DNA of 64,000 bases from Streptomyces cellulosae (GTDB lineage Bacteria; Actinomycetota; Actinomycetes; Streptomycetales; Streptomycetaceae): positions 153,370 to 217,369 of the forward strand of contig BNBH01000014.1 of assembly GCA_014655195.1 (NCBI GenBank). Direction: 5' to 3'. The notes beneath the pieces are model-generated. The model saw only the letters and a program-made list of their open reading frames with translations. It made no database searches and was not told the origin of the DNA. Made by a program: the position numbers and the translations under genes. Shown piece by piece: positions 17,199 to 25,852 of this stretch (position 1 is the first letter of the stretch; every line of letters begins with the position of its first letter).

Positions 17199-18092
17199 AC
17201 CTCCGAGCCGATAGCGGTTGCCGCTCCCCCGCGCGGCCGTGGCTTCGGCACCGTCCAGGCCGCCCTCGGGGTGGTCGCCTTCTCCCTGACCTTCCCCGCC
17301 ACCGCCTGGGGTTTGGAGGGCTTCGGGCCCTGGTCGCTGGTGGCGGTGCGCAGCGTGCTCGCGGCGGTGATCGGCGGGGGCTGTCTCCTGGCCCTGCGCG
17401 TCCCGCTCCCGGACCGCCGCCACTGGGCGGGGCTCGCGGTGGTCGCGGCGGGGGTGGTGCTGGGCTTCCCGATGCTGACCACGCTGGCGCTGCAGACGTC
17501 CACGACGGCGCACGCGGCCGTGGTGGTCGGCCTGCTGCCGCTCACCACGGCCCTCTTCTCGTCCCTGCGGACCGGCTCACGCCCCTCGCGCACCTTCTGG
17601 GTCGCGGCCCTCGCGGGCGCGGCGGCGGTGGTGGCGTTCACCGTGCAGCAGAGCGGGGGCGCGCTGACGTCCGCGGACCTGTACCTCTTCGGCGCCCTGC
17701 TGATCTGCGCGGCCGGCTACACCGAGGGCGGGCGGCTGGCCGGCGCGATGCCGGGCTGGCAGGTCATCGGCTGGGCGCTGGTGCTGTGCCTGCCGCTCAC
17801 GGTGCCGGTGGCCGCGGTGGCCCTGACCACGGAACCAGTCGAACTGACCGCGCACAGCGTGACCGGCTTGCTGTGGGTGGCGGCGGGCTCCCAGTTCCTC
17901 GGCCTGATCGTCTGGTACCGGGGCATGGCGTCGATCGGCATCCCGAAGGCGAGCCAACTGCAGCTTGCCCAGCCCTTGCTGACCTTGTTCTGGTCGGTGT
18001 TCCTCCTGGGAGAACACCTCCCGTGGGCGGCACCGGTGACGGCGATGGCGGTGCTGGTGTGCATCGCGGTGACGCAGCGGGCGCGGGGGTAG
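17175..18092 (+). CDS. EamA/DMT-family transporter
   Basis: This 305-residue inner-membrane protein has ten predicted membrane segments in two EamA repeats. The second repeat starts near residue 160 and contains LLWVAAGSQFLGLIVWYRGMASIGIPKASQLQLAQPLLTLF, typical of the family. DMT exporters move small metabolites such as amino acids, drugs or purines. It is divergent from, and probably controlled by, the MocR gene. The only plausible start is the ATG at 17175, and there is no Shine-Dalgarno, which again suggests a leaderless mRNA. Confidence 0.9.
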   Translation: MRAQSSATTSEPIAVAAPPRGRGFGTVQAALGVVAFSLTFPATAWGLEGFGPWSLVAVRSVLAAVIGGGCLLALRVPLPDRRHWAGLAVVAAGVVLGFPMLTTLALQTSTTAHAAVVVGLLPLTTALFSSLRTGSRPSRTFWVAALAGAAAVVAFTVQQSGGALTSADLYLFGALLICAAGYTEGGRLAGAMPGWQVIGWALVLCLPLTVPVAAVALTTEPVELTAHSVTGLLWVAAGSQFLGLIVWYRGMASIGIPKASQLQLAQPLLTLFWSVFLLGEHLPWAAPVTAMAVLVCIAVTQRARG

Positions 18093-18131
18093 GCCACCGT
18101 GGCGGCCGACTGAGCAGGGTGTGCCGTTGGC

Positions 18132-18347
18132 GGGCGCGGAGCCAGGCCGCGGGGGCGGCCGACCGAACGCGGCGCCGCGGGCGGGCGCGGAACCAGACCG
18201 CGGGCGCGAAGCCAGACCGCGGGCGCGAAGCCAGACCGCAGGCGCGAAGCCAGACCGCGGGCGCGAAGCCAGACTGCAGGCGCGAAGCCAGGTCGCACGC
18301 GCGGCCGACCGAACAAGACGTCGCAGGCAGGCGCGGAGCCAGACCGC
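18132..18347. repeat. non-coding 19-bp tandem repeat tract
   Basis: Six head-to-tail copies of a 19-bp unit (GGGCGCGAAGCCAGACCGC and close variants) fill 18183-18296. Two further copies stand apart at 18132-18150 and 18329-18347. Separate copies of GCGGCCGACCGAAC flank the array on both sides. Because 19 is not a multiple of three and no gene has fitting codon use here, the tract is non-coding. It occupies the space between the EamA gene and DUF1918. Confidence 0.9.
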
Positions 18348-18436
18348 ACACGCGACCGACCCGCTGGCGCGTTCCGCCCCCCGCCGTAGACTCGAAGGAG
18401 CATGGACCGCTGCTCCCTTCAGGTGAGGAGGCGACG

Positions 18437-18637
18437 ATGCGCGCAACCGTGGGTGACCAGCTTGTCCAGCACGGCAGGGTGGTCGGCCAGCACGACAAGG
18501 TCGGCGAGATCGTCGAAGTGCTCGGCCGGGACGGCGACCCGCCGTACCGGGTCCGGTTCGAGGACGGGCACGAGGGCATCTGCTCCCCCGGCCCCGACAC
18601 CGAGATCCGGCACCGGGAGGTCGTGACCCGGCACTGA
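18437..18637 (+). CDS. DUF1918 domain protein
   Basis: This 66-residue protein has the DUF1918 sequence pattern: MRATVGDQLVQHGRVVGQHDK, then GEIVEVLGRDGDPPYRVRFEDGHEG, ending in a Pro-Gly rich turn and RHREV. This is a small SH3-like barrel of unknown function, widespread in actinomycetes. GAGGAG lies 7 bases before the ATG. The stop is immediately followed by the stop of the convergent hydrolase gene, with no room for a terminator between them. Confidence 0.9.
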   Translation: MRATVGDQLVQHGRVVGQHDKVGEIVEVLGRDGDPPYRVRFEDGHEGICSPGPDTEIRHREVVTRH

Positions 18638-19939
18638 TCAGGACGGGGGCCCGGCGGGCCGGCCGTAGTGGTCGGCCACCACCCGTGCCATCGCCCCGAC
18701 CGGATCGGCCGTCACCTCGCGCGCCGCGAAGAACACGTGCCCCCGCATCTCGGGGTACCGCTTCGCCAGCGTGAGGTGACGGGACAGTTCGGCGGGGTCC
18801 TGCCAGGCAGCGGGCTGCGCCGGATCCCCCGCCTTGTACAGCGCCTCCCCCGCGTACAGCCGCGTCCCCGAGCCGCGCACGACGTCGGCCCACCAGGGCA
18901 CGAGCTTCGCGTAGTCCGCCGCGGCGAAGCCGACGTTCCAGTACAGCTGCGGGCAGATGTAGTCGATCCAGTTCTCCCGCGCCCACTTCCGCGTGTCCGC
19001 GTGCAGATCGTCGTACGACTGCACGCCCGCGCGCGTCGCGGAGCCGAGCGGGTCGACGTCGGCGTTGCGCCACACCCCGAAGGGGCTGATGCCGAAGCGC
19101 GTGCCGGGGCGGAACGTCCGGATCGCCTCGGCGGTCTCGTGGACGAGCCGGTCGACGTTGTCCCGCCGCCAGGCCGCGCGGTCCGGGAAGTCGGCGCCGT
19201 GCCGGTCGTACGTGGCGTCGTCGTCGAAGGTCTGCCCGGCCACCGGGTACGGGTAGAAGTAGTCGTCGAAGTGGACCCCGTCCACCGGGTAGCGGCGCAC
19301 CGCGTCCAGCATGGCCTCCCGCACGAACGCCCGGACCTCCGGCAGACCCGGGTCGTAGTACAGCTTCCCGCCGTACGGGATCACCCAGCCGGGGTTGCGG
19401 CGGGCCGGGTGGGAGGCGGCGAGCCGCATGGGATCGGCGTGCATGGCGACCCGGTACGGGTTGAACCAGGCGTGCAGGTGCAGCCCACGGGCGTGGGCCT
19501 CGGCGACCGCCGTGCCGAGGGGGTCCCAGCCGGGGTCGGCGCCCTGCGTACCGGTGAGGTACTGCGACCAGGGCTCGTGCGGCGACGGCCACAGCGCGTC
19601 GGCCGTGGGCCGCACCTGGAGCATCACGGTGTTGAGGCGCGCGCGGACGGCGGCGTCGAGGTGGGCGAGCAGTTCGGCGCGCTGCCGGTCGGCGCTGAGG
19701 CCCGGCCGGGACGGCCAGTCGCGGTTGGTGACCGTGGACACCCACATGCCCCGCATCTCGCCGGCGGCCGCGCCGCCCCGTCCGGGCCCTCCCGCCGTGC
19801 CCGTGTCCGGCCCCGGCCGTGGCGCGGCGGACCCCTGCGTCATGGCCGTCAGCGCGGCCAGCGCCGCCGCCGCGAAGCCCCTGCGTGACACCCGCACCCT
19901 CGCCCCTGCCTCTCCCCTGACGCCCCTCTGCGGCGACAT
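18638..19939 (-). CDS. secreted glycosyl-hydrolase-like family 10 (GHL10, YngK-type) protein
   Basis: This 433-residue protein has a Tat-like signal (RVSRRGFAAAALAAL, residues 16-36). The GHL10/DUF4015 barrel starts at EMRGMWVSTVTNRDWPSRPG and runs through RARLNTVMLQVRPTADALWPS, HAWFNPYR, DGVHFDDYFYPYP and WIDYICPQLYWNVGF. Acidic residues in these strand ends are likely catalytic. The family is thought to act on cell-surface or secreted polysaccharides, but its substrate is not known. The ATG at 19939 gives a normal length for the family. Confidence 0.88.
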   Translation of the reverse strand: MSPQRGVRGEAGARVRVSRRGFAAAALAALTAMTQGSAAPRPGPDTGTAGGPGRGGAAAGEMRGMWVSTVTNRDWPSRPGLSADRQRAELLAHLDAAVRARLNTVMLQVRPTADALWPSPHEPWSQYLTGTQGADPGWDPLGTAVAEAHARGLHLHAWFNPYRVAMHADPMRLAASHPARRNPGWVIPYGGKLYYDPGLPEVRAFVREAMLDAVRRYPVDGVHFDDYFYPYPVAGQTFDDDATYDRHGADFPDRAAWRRDNVDRLVHETAEAIRTFRPGTRFGISPFGVWRNADVDPLGSATRAGVQSYDDLHADTRKWARENWIDYICPQLYWNVGFAAADYAKLVPWWADVVRGSGTRLYAGEALYKAGDPAQPAAWQDPAELSRHLTLAKRYPEMRGHVFFAAREVTADPVGAMARVVADHYGRPAGPPS

Positions 19940-20102
19940 CTGTCACGATCGTCCCGGAACCGCCTGGTCAGGGCGGGTCTCCCGGCCAGGATGCCCCACC
20001 CCCGCGATCGATCATCGATACTTCGGAGTAACGTGCACGAACGGAGCAGGCGCCGGGACCCGGCACCCTGCCACAGCCGTAAGCAGTAGCGAAAGGGACG
20101 AT

Positions 20103-20963
20103 GTGACCGACATCGAACGCGTCGGAGTGGTGGGCTGCGGTCAGATGGGCGCGGGTATCGCCGAGGTGTGCGCCCGTTCCGGGCTGGACGTCAAGGTCGC
20201 CGAGACCACCGGCGAAGCCCTGGAGATCGGCCGGACCCGGCTGTTCAACTCCCTGTCGAAGGCGGCGGAGCGCGGCAAGATCAGCGAGGAGGAGCTGGAG
20301 GCCACCCAGGCCCGGCTCACCTTCACCACGGACCTCGGCGAGTTCGCCGACCGCGATCTGGTGATCGAGGCCGTCGTCGAGAACGAGCAGGTGAAGACGG
20401 AGATCTTCCAGGTCCTCGACCAGGTCGTGACCCGCCCCGACGCGATCCTGGCGTCGAACACCTCCTCCATCCCGCTGGTGAAGCTGGCCGTCGCCACGTC
20501 CCGCCCGGACCACGTCATCGGCATCCACTTCTTCAACCCGGCCCCGGTGCAGAAGCTGGTCGAGCTGATCCCTGCGCTCACCACCTCCGAGGGCACCCTG
20601 AGCCGCGCGCAGGTCTTCACCGAGAAGGTGCTGGGCAAGCACGCGATCCGCGCCCAGGACCGCTCCGGCTTCGTGGTCAACGCGCTGCTGATCCCGTACC
20701 TGCTGTCCGCGATCCGGATGTTCGAGTCGGGCATCGCCAGCCGCGAGGACATCGACAACGGCATGGAGATGGGCTGCGCCCACCCGATGGGTCCGCTCAA
20801 GCTGTCCGACCTGATCGGCCTGGACACGGTCGCCTCGGTCGCGTACTCGATGTACGAGGAGTACAAGGAGCCTCTGTACGCCGCTCCCCCGCTGCTGCAG
20901 CGGATGGTGGACGCGGGGCGGCTCGGCCGGAAGTCGGGCTCGGGGTTCTACACGTACGGCTGA
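20103..20963 (+). CDS. 3-hydroxybutyryl-CoA dehydrogenase
   Basis: This 286-residue cytoplasmic enzyme oxidises or reduces 3-hydroxybutyryl-CoA with NAD(P). The Rossmann motif VGCGQMGAGIAEV is at residues 8-20. The HAD catalytic signature is complete: SNTSSIP, IGIHFFNPAPVQKLVELI with the catalytic His, and a Glu in the domain. The C-terminal dimerisation part carries NGMEMGCAHPMGPLKLSDLIGLD. The GTG at 20103 follows GAAAGGGA and fits the family N-terminus. It functions in butyryl-CoA/ethylmalonyl-CoA supply or fatty-acid oxidation. The gene stands alone and is closed by a hairpin. Confidence 0.95.
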   Translation: MTDIERVGVVGCGQMGAGIAEVCARSGLDVKVAETTGEALEIGRTRLFNSLSKAAERGKISEEELEATQARLTFTTDLGEFADRDLVIEAVVENEQVKTEIFQVLDQVVTRPDAILASNTSSIPLVKLAVATSRPDHVIGIHFFNPAPVQKLVELIPALTTSEGTLSRAQVFTEKVLGKHAIRAQDRSGFVVNALLIPYLLSAIRMFESGIASREDIDNGMEMGCAHPMGPLKLSDLIGLDTVASVAYSMYEEYKEPLYAAPPLLQRMVDAGRLGRKSGSGFYTYG

Positions 20964-20975
20964 CATCTCAACTAT

Positions 20976-21007
20976 GGGCCCTGAGCTGGGAGTTCAGCTC
21001 AGGGCCC
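20976..21007 (+). terminator. terminator after 3-hydroxybutyryl-CoA dehydrogenase
   Basis: A perfect 13-bp stem (GGGCCCTGAGCTG and its complement) with a 6-base loop GGAGTT lies 12 bases after the stop codon and is followed by GCAGTTTT. Confidence 0.85.
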
Positions 21008-21686
21008 GCAGTTTTGCCCATGGCGGGGACGACGAGAAGAGCTCCAGACCGGCGCCGGCCCTGGGCTTTCCCTGCGATGCGGCGCTGTCCCTTCTTACGC
21101 AGGGAAATGTCCCTGATGCACCCCTCGGACAAGCAAGAAAGTCCCTGAAAAGTCCCTGGCTGCGACCTAGCCGACATCCTTCTGACCTGTGACTCTTTCC
21201 CTGAGAGCACACCCCTGTTCGGCTTCGTCGGCCTCGAGTTCCAGCGCTTCTTCTCCTCCAAGACCCTGCGCGATGTCGGCCGTTAGTAGCCGTCGCAGTT
21301 GTTGCGCGCTCCACATCCGTGCGCATGCGGCACGCCCGCATACGGCTGCACGGAGCGAGGAGAACAGGCGACCGTCGCACTGGGTGTCGTCTCAACGACA
21401 CGGCAAAGGGAACACCCCTGCGCCGAGTTGCCCTCTCGCTCGCAAACTTGCCCATCACGGAGGACTCGTCAACTCTGCGGCCCCTTGCGACTGCGCAGTC
21501 GCCGTCGGCACACCTGATGCGCTGTCTATACGGACCAATGAGTGATCGATCCGCGCTCCGGCTCGTCCGCCGCACAACTGTTATGGGCAGGGCTTCGTCT
21601 TGTCCGTTGTCCATCGGCCACCAGGGGTGGCGCCCACGGCTTCGAAGACCCCACCTGGGTGATGGCGCCTCTGACCGCTGTGTCCC
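21008..21686. other. gene-poor stretch with a short coding remnant
   Basis: No frame here has convincing codon use or a ribosome site, and the composition is less GC-rich than its surroundings. GTCCCTG occurs three times near 21108-21162. A fragment at about 21162-21286 reads on the + strand CDLADILLTC ... LFGFVGLEFQRFFSS and ends at a TAG. It has no start and could be the tail of a lost gene such as a mobile-element protein. This stretch marks the passage from core genes to the sulfur region. Confidence 0.4.
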
Positions 21687-22967
21687 TCAGCGGGTGTCGG
21701 GCCGGTGCTCGGTGATCCAGCGGGCGGCCAGGAGTCCGGACGCGGCGGTGAGTGCGGCGGCCGTGATGACGGTGGCGTTCAGGCCGAGGGTGTCGGCGAG
21801 GGCGCCGGCGATGAGTGCGCCGGCGGCGTAGCCGATGTCGCGCCAGAAGCGGTAGGTGCCGAGGGCGTTGACGCGCCAGGCGGGGTGGGCGTGGTCGGAG
21901 ACGGAGGCGATGAGGGCGGGGTAGACCATGGCGGTGCCGAGGCCGAGGGCGACGGCGGACAGGGTGCCGGCGAGCAGGGGGTTGTCGAGCAGGGCGAGGG
22001 CGAGGACGAAGCCGGCGGCCTGGACGAGCATGCCGGTGACGATGAGGGGTTTGCGGCCGATGCGGTCGGCGAGGTGGCCGGCGGGGATCTGGCCGATGCC
22101 CCACAGGATGGGGTAGAGGCCCTTGATGAGGCCGACGGCGGCCAGGCCGAGGCCGTGGTGGGTGAAGAGAAGGGGGAAGACGCCCCAGGTGAGTCCGTCG
22201 TTGAGGTTGTTGACGAGGCCGGCCTGGCTGGCGCCGCGCAGGGAGCGGTCGCGCCAGGAGGTGCGGGCGAAGGTGGCGGCGAGGCCGGGCGTCTCGTCGG
22301 CGGGCGCGGGCTTGGGGTGCTGGGCGAGTTCGAGGGCGACGTGGGCTGCGGTGTCGCGGACGACGAGGGACAGGGCGAGGCCGGCGACGACGAAGACGAC
22401 GCCGAGGAGTTCTGGCACGGGGCGCAGGCCGTAGCCGGTGGCGAGGTAGCCGGTGAGCAGTGCGGTGACGCCGACGGCGGCGTATCCGGCGGCCTCGTTG
22501 AGTCCGGTGGCGAGTCCGCGCCGGGCGGGCCCGACGAGGTCGATCTTCATGTTGACGGTCATCGACCACGCCAGGCCCTGGTTGAGGCCGAGCAGGATGT
22601 TCGCGGCGATGATCCACCCCCAGGACGGCGCCCAGGCGAGCACGAAGGGAACAGGGACACCGATCAGCCAGCCCGCGAGGAGGAGTTGCCTGCGGCGGAA
22701 GCGTGCCGTCAGGGCTCCGGCGGCGAGGTTGGTCAGGGCCTTGGTGAGACCGAAGGCGATGATGAACGAGAAGACCGCCAGGTCGCTCGTCAGGCCGAAG
22801 ACGTCGGTGCCGATGAGCGGGACGGTGGTGCGTTCCAGGCCCACCAGGCCGCCGACCGCCATGTTGACGACGACGAGGAGCGTGAACTGGAGCCAGTTCT
22901 CCCGCAGCCCGAGGCGCACGGCGGGTCCGGCGGGCCGCTTCGTCGCGGTGGTCGTGGTCGTGGTCAT
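21687..22967 (-). CDS. MFS transporter
   Basis: This 426-residue protein has about 12 membrane segments. The first half contains SFIIAFGLTKALTNLAAGALTARFRRR, and the second half contains GIGQIPAGHLADRIGRKPLIVTG with the MFS loop motif. The substrate is not evident. Its position as the last gene of the first sulfur module (after rhodanese and TSUP, about 100 bases away) suggests a sulfur compound or an anion, but that is only context. AAGGAC precedes the ATG at suitable spacing. Confidence 0.88.
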   Translation of the reverse strand: MTTTTTTATKRPAGPAVRLGLRENWLQFTLLVVVNMAVGGLVGLERTTVPLIGTDVFGLTSDLAVFSFIIAFGLTKALTNLAAGALTARFRRRQLLLAGWLIGVPVPFVLAWAPSWGWIIAANILLGLNQGLAWSMTVNMKIDLVGPARRGLATGLNEAAGYAAVGVTALLTGYLATGYGLRPVPELLGVVFVVAGLALSLVVRDTAAHVALELAQHPKPAPADETPGLAATFARTSWRDRSLRGASQAGLVNNLNDGLTWGVFPLLFTHHGLGLAAVGLIKGLYPILWGIGQIPAGHLADRIGRKPLIVTGMLVQAAGFVLALALLDNPLLAGTLSAVALGLGTAMVYPALIASVSDHAHPAWRVNALGTYRFWRDIGYAAGALIAGALADTLGLNATVITAAALTAASGLLAARWITEHRPDTR

Positions 22968-23071
22968 GCGTCGGTGTCCTTGAACGGTGCGGGTGCAGTT
23001 GGCGGGGAGAAAGTTCCGGCCGGCCTGCTGTGCGGGCCGGAGGGAGTCGGCGGGGGAGCCGTCGGAGGGGG

Positions 23072-23815
23072 TCAGACGAGGGCGTCGGCGAGCATGAGGG
23101 CGGCGACCGCGAGAAGTACGTAGGCGAAGATCCGCTGCAGTGTGTCGCCGGTGAGCCGCTTCGCGTGGCGTTTGCCGTCCCAGGCGCCGAGGATCGCGGC
23201 CGCGGTGAACGGTGCGATGACGGTCCAGTCCAGGTGCGTGGCGGTTCCGGCGCGGGCGGCGAGTGCGGCGAGCGAGTTGACGGTGATGACCAGCAGGCTG
23301 GTGCCCAGGGCCCGGCGCATGGGGAGGTTCAGCACCCGGACCAGGGCGGGGACGGCGAGGAAGCCGCCGCCCACGCCCAGCAGGCCAGTCACCGCACCGA
23401 GTCCGGCGCCGGCGGCGCCCGCCCTGACGGGACGCACCTCGCCGGCGGCCGGGGTGCGCGCGGGCCGCAGCATGCCCACGGCGGCGACGGAGGCGACGAT
23501 CGCGAAGGCGACGGTCAGCCCCACCGGGGGCAGGTGGCCGGCGACCGTCCCGGTGAGCGCCGCGGGTACGACGCCGGCCGCCGCGAACAGCAGGCCGGTC
23601 CGCCAGGCGACGTTGCTGTCCCGGGCGTGTCCGGCGAGCGCGGTCACGGAGGTCACGGTGACGATGACCAGGCTGGCCGTGATCGCGTCCGCCGGGCTCA
23701 GGCCGAGCAGGTAGGTCAGGGCCGGCACCGCCAGGACGCTGCCCCCGCCGCCGAGTCCGCCGAGGGCGAGGCCGACGACGGCTCCGGCGACAAGCGCGAG
23801 GATCAGAGCCGTCAT
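23072..23815 (-). CDS. TSUP-family sulfite/thiosulfate exporter (TauE/SafE)
   Basis: This 247-residue inner-membrane protein has about eight segments in two repeats. Each repeat carries the TSUP glycine motif: GLALGGLGGGGSVLAVPAL near residue 15 and GAVTGLLGVGGGFLAVPALVRVL near 140. TSUP proteins move sulfite, thiosulfate or organosulfonates. The start ATG (23815) overlaps the stop of the rhodanese gene (ATGA), so the two are translationally coupled and probably export the product of sulfur oxidation in the first persulfide module. Confidence 0.92.
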   Translation of the reverse strand: MTALILALVAGAVVGLALGGLGGGGSVLAVPALTYLLGLSPADAITASLVIVTVTSVTALAGHARDSNVAWRTGLLFAAAGVVPAALTGTVAGHLPPVGLTVAFAIVASVAAVGMLRPARTPAAGEVRPVRAGAAGAGLGAVTGLLGVGGGFLAVPALVRVLNLPMRRALGTSLLVITVNSLAALAARAGTATHLDWTVIAPFTAAAILGAWDGKRHAKRLTGDTLQRIFAYVLLAVAALMLADALV

Positions 23816-24177
23816 GCCACCGAGCCGCGATTTCCGCGTCCGTCGACGACCGGGTATCCGTGGTCGGCCCATGCTGTCATGCCGCCCCTGACGTCCACCG
23901 CGTCAACGCCGCGCGCGGAGAGCAGTTCGGCGGCCTTCTGCGAACGGTTGCCGCTGCGGCAGATCACCACCAGCGGCCGTCCCTGGGCGGCCTGCGGCAG
24001 GTCCGCACCCGCCGCCAGGGCCGACAGGGGCGCGTAGACGGCGCCGGGTGCGCGCCCGGCGTCCCACTCGGCCCGCTCGCGTACGTCCAGCAGGACGGCG
24101 GTGGCGCCGTCGCCCTGGGTACGCCGGTGGGCCTCGTTCGCGGAGACACGCTTTGAATTCCGGGAGAACAGGGACAT
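23812..24177 (-). CDS. single-domain rhodanese sulfurtransferase
   Basis: This 121-residue protein moves sulfane sulfur from thiosulfate or persulfide to thiol acceptors. The active-site loop CRSGNRS is near residue 74, and VLLDVRERAEWDAGRAPGA is the conserved N-terminal part. GAAGG lies before the ATG at 24177; a GTG one codon upstream is possible. It sits between the metallo-beta-lactamase/rhodanese gene and the TSUP exporter, so persulfide oxidation, sulfur transfer and export are encoded together. Confidence 0.93.
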   Translation of the reverse strand: MSLFSRNSKRVSANEAHRRTQGDGATAVLLDVRERAEWDAGRAPGAVYAPLSALAAGADLPQAAQGRPLVVICRSGNRSQKAAELLSARGVDAVDVRGGMTAWADHGYPVVDGRGNRGSVA

Positions 24178-24264
24178 CACAAGACCTTCGGAGAAGAAGT
24201 GGTGCAGGTGGTGGGGCGGCCGCGGGGTTGGCGGGGTTCGGTGCCGTGTTGCCGGGCCTGCCGC

Positions 24265-25623
24265 TCAGCCGGGGAGAACGGTCAGGCCGGCTTCGGTGGC
24301 GGAGTCGAAGCCGTCGTCGACGGCCACGACATCACGGCCTGCGGCGTCGAGGAGCGAGGCCGCGATCCCGGCCCGCATGCCGCCGGCGCAGTGCACCCAC
24401 ACGGTGCCCGCCGGGACCTCGCCGAGCCGCTTGTGCAGCTGGTGGATGGGGATGTGGACGGAACCCTCGATGTGTCCGGCGGCGCGCTCGGAGTCGCGGC
24501 GTACGTCCAGCACGACGATCCCGTCGGTGCCCTGCTCGGCCAGACCCGCGAAGGTGGAACGGGGGAAGGACGCCAGCGGGGCGCCGTCGCCGGCCCATTC
24601 CCGCGGGGTGCCGGTCGCGGCGGCCGCGGGCCGGTCGATGCCGACCCGGACCAGCTCGCGCTGGGCGGCGGCCAGCTGCTCCGCGGACTCGGCGAGCAGG
24701 GTCACCGGCTTGCCCCACGGGATCATCCAGGCCAGGTAGGTGGCGAGCTTGCCGTCCGCCTCGAAGTTGAACGATCCGGCGACGTGGCCCTCGGCGAAGG
24801 CGACCCGGTTGCGCAGGTCGACCACCCATTCGCCGGCCGCGAGCCGGGCGGCGATCTCGGGGGCGTCCGCGACGGCCGGAGGGGTCAGGTCCACCGGGGC
24901 GGGACCGCCCGCGTTGGCCGGGCCCATGTGCGCGTAGTAGGCGGGCACGTCCTCCAGCCCGGCCAGGATCTCGGCGACGAAGGAGTCCACGTCCGTGGTC
25001 AGCGCCGTGTTGACGCTCTTCTCCTTGCCGATCGTGGTGGCGTCGCCCTCGGCCTGTGCGGACGAGCAGAAGCTGCCGAAGCCGTGCGTGGGCAGGACGG
25101 AGGTCTCGTCCGGCAGCTCGGCGGCCAGCCGGTGGGCCGAGGCATGCTGGGCGCGGGCCAGTTCCTCGGTCAGGCGGGGCTCCACCAGGTCGGGTCGGCC
25201 CACGGTGCCGATGAGCAGCGACCCGCCGGTGAACGCGACCACCGGCTTGCCCTGCTCGGCCAGCACGTAGGCGGTGTGGTGCGGGGTGTGGCCCGGGGTG
25301 GCCACGGCCCGCAGCTCGAGCCCATCCTCGACCGTCACCGTGTCGCCGTCGGCCACCGGCACCCGGTCGAACGACACGTTGGCGCCGGCCGGCACCAGGT
25401 AGGCGGCGCCTGTGATCCGGGCCAGCTCGAGACCGCCGGTGACGTAGTCGTTGTGGACGTGGGTCTCCACCACGTGGGTGATCCGCACGCCCCGCCGGGC
25501 CGCCGCCGCCAGGACCTGGTCGATATCACGCGGCGGGTCCACGGCCACGGCCGCGCGCTCGCCGCCGGCCAGGTAGTGCCGGTTGCCGAGGCCCTCGAGT
25601 TCGATGGTGTCGATGAAGAACAC
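24265..25623 (-). CDS. metallo-beta-lactamase/rhodanese fusion, persulfide-dioxygenase-like (paralogue 1)
   Basis: This 452-residue protein has an ETHE1/CstB-like metallo-beta-lactamase domain (about 1-210) and two rhodanese domains (about 255-340 and 360-452). The last keeps a Cys loop HCAGGMRAG. In persulfide dioxygenases iron is held by His, His and Asp. Here His55 of THVHNDY and His112 of TPGHTP are present, but the Asp of the TGDxL motif is Gly134 (TGGSL), so chemistry may differ from paralogue 2. The GTG start at 25623 has GGGAG upstream. Two CstR-type operators lie just before the gene. Confidence 0.85.
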   Translation of the reverse strand: MFFIDTIELEGLGNRHYLAGGERAAVAVDPPRDIDQVLAAAARRGVRITHVVETHVHNDYVTGGLELARITGAAYLVPAGANVSFDRVPVADGDTVTVEDGLELRAVATPGHTPHHTAYVLAEQGKPVVAFTGGSLLIGTVGRPDLVEPRLTEELARAQHASAHRLAAELPDETSVLPTHGFGSFCSSAQAEGDATTIGKEKSVNTALTTDVDSFVAEILAGLEDVPAYYAHMGPANAGGPAPVDLTPPAVADAPEIAARLAAGEWVVDLRNRVAFAEGHVAGSFNFEADGKLATYLAWMIPWGKPVTLLAESAEQLAAAQRELVRVGIDRPAAAATGTPREWAGDGAPLASFPRSTFAGLAEQGTDGIVVLDVRRDSERAAGHIEGSVHIPIHQLHKRLGEVPAGTVWVHCAGGMRAGIAASLLDAAGRDVVAVDDGFDSATEAGLTVLPG

Positions 25624-25645
25624 GAAGCTGCTCCCTTCCTCGAAA

Positions 25646-25661
25646 ATACCCCCGTAGGTAT
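25646..25661. promoter_or_regulatory. CstR/CsoR-type operator 1
   Basis: ATACCCCCGTAGGTAT is a 16-bp near-palindrome 23 bases upstream of the first metallo-beta-lactamase gene. It matches the GC-tract operators of the CsoR/CstR repressor family and five other sites in this region. Confidence 0.75.
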
Positions 25662-25682
25662 CTGTCCACCACTGTAACAGTG

Positions 25683-25698
25683 ATACCCGGGGGGGTAT
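25683..25698. promoter_or_regulatory. CstR/CsoR-type operator 2
   Basis: ATACCCGGGGGGGTAT, 16 bp, is centred 37 bases from operator 1. The spacing could place two repressor tetramers on neighbouring faces of the promoter of the first persulfide module. Confidence 0.75.
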
Positions 25699-25805
25699 TC
25701 CTCCGCGTGGGCGAGTACCTCGGCCTGGCCGCGGTCAAACCGGTTCGCAGAGGGACGGCGGTCGAACCGACGGACGGGGTGGGGCGGGCGCGCGGCGGAT
25801 GCGGA

Positions 25806-25847
25806 CGGCTGTGGCCCGCGGCAGAGTTCCGCCGCGGGCCACAGCCG
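25806..25847 (-). terminator. terminator after the first cstR-like gene
   Basis: A perfect 17-bp stem (CGGCTGTGGCCCGCGGC and its complement) with an 8-base loop lies 6 bases after the stop of the repressor gene. It isolates the second module from the first. Confidence 0.85.
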
Positions 25848-25852
25848 CATGT

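Noticed and set aside
18132..18347. CRISPR-like reading of the 19-bp repeats
   Set aside because: The units are directly adjacent without spacers of similar length, and no cas gene is present.
21705..23123. 472-codon plus-strand frame opposite the MFS transporter
   Set aside because: Gly/Glu/Ala-rich antisense shadow; the MFS protein on the other strand has clear membrane segments and motifs.
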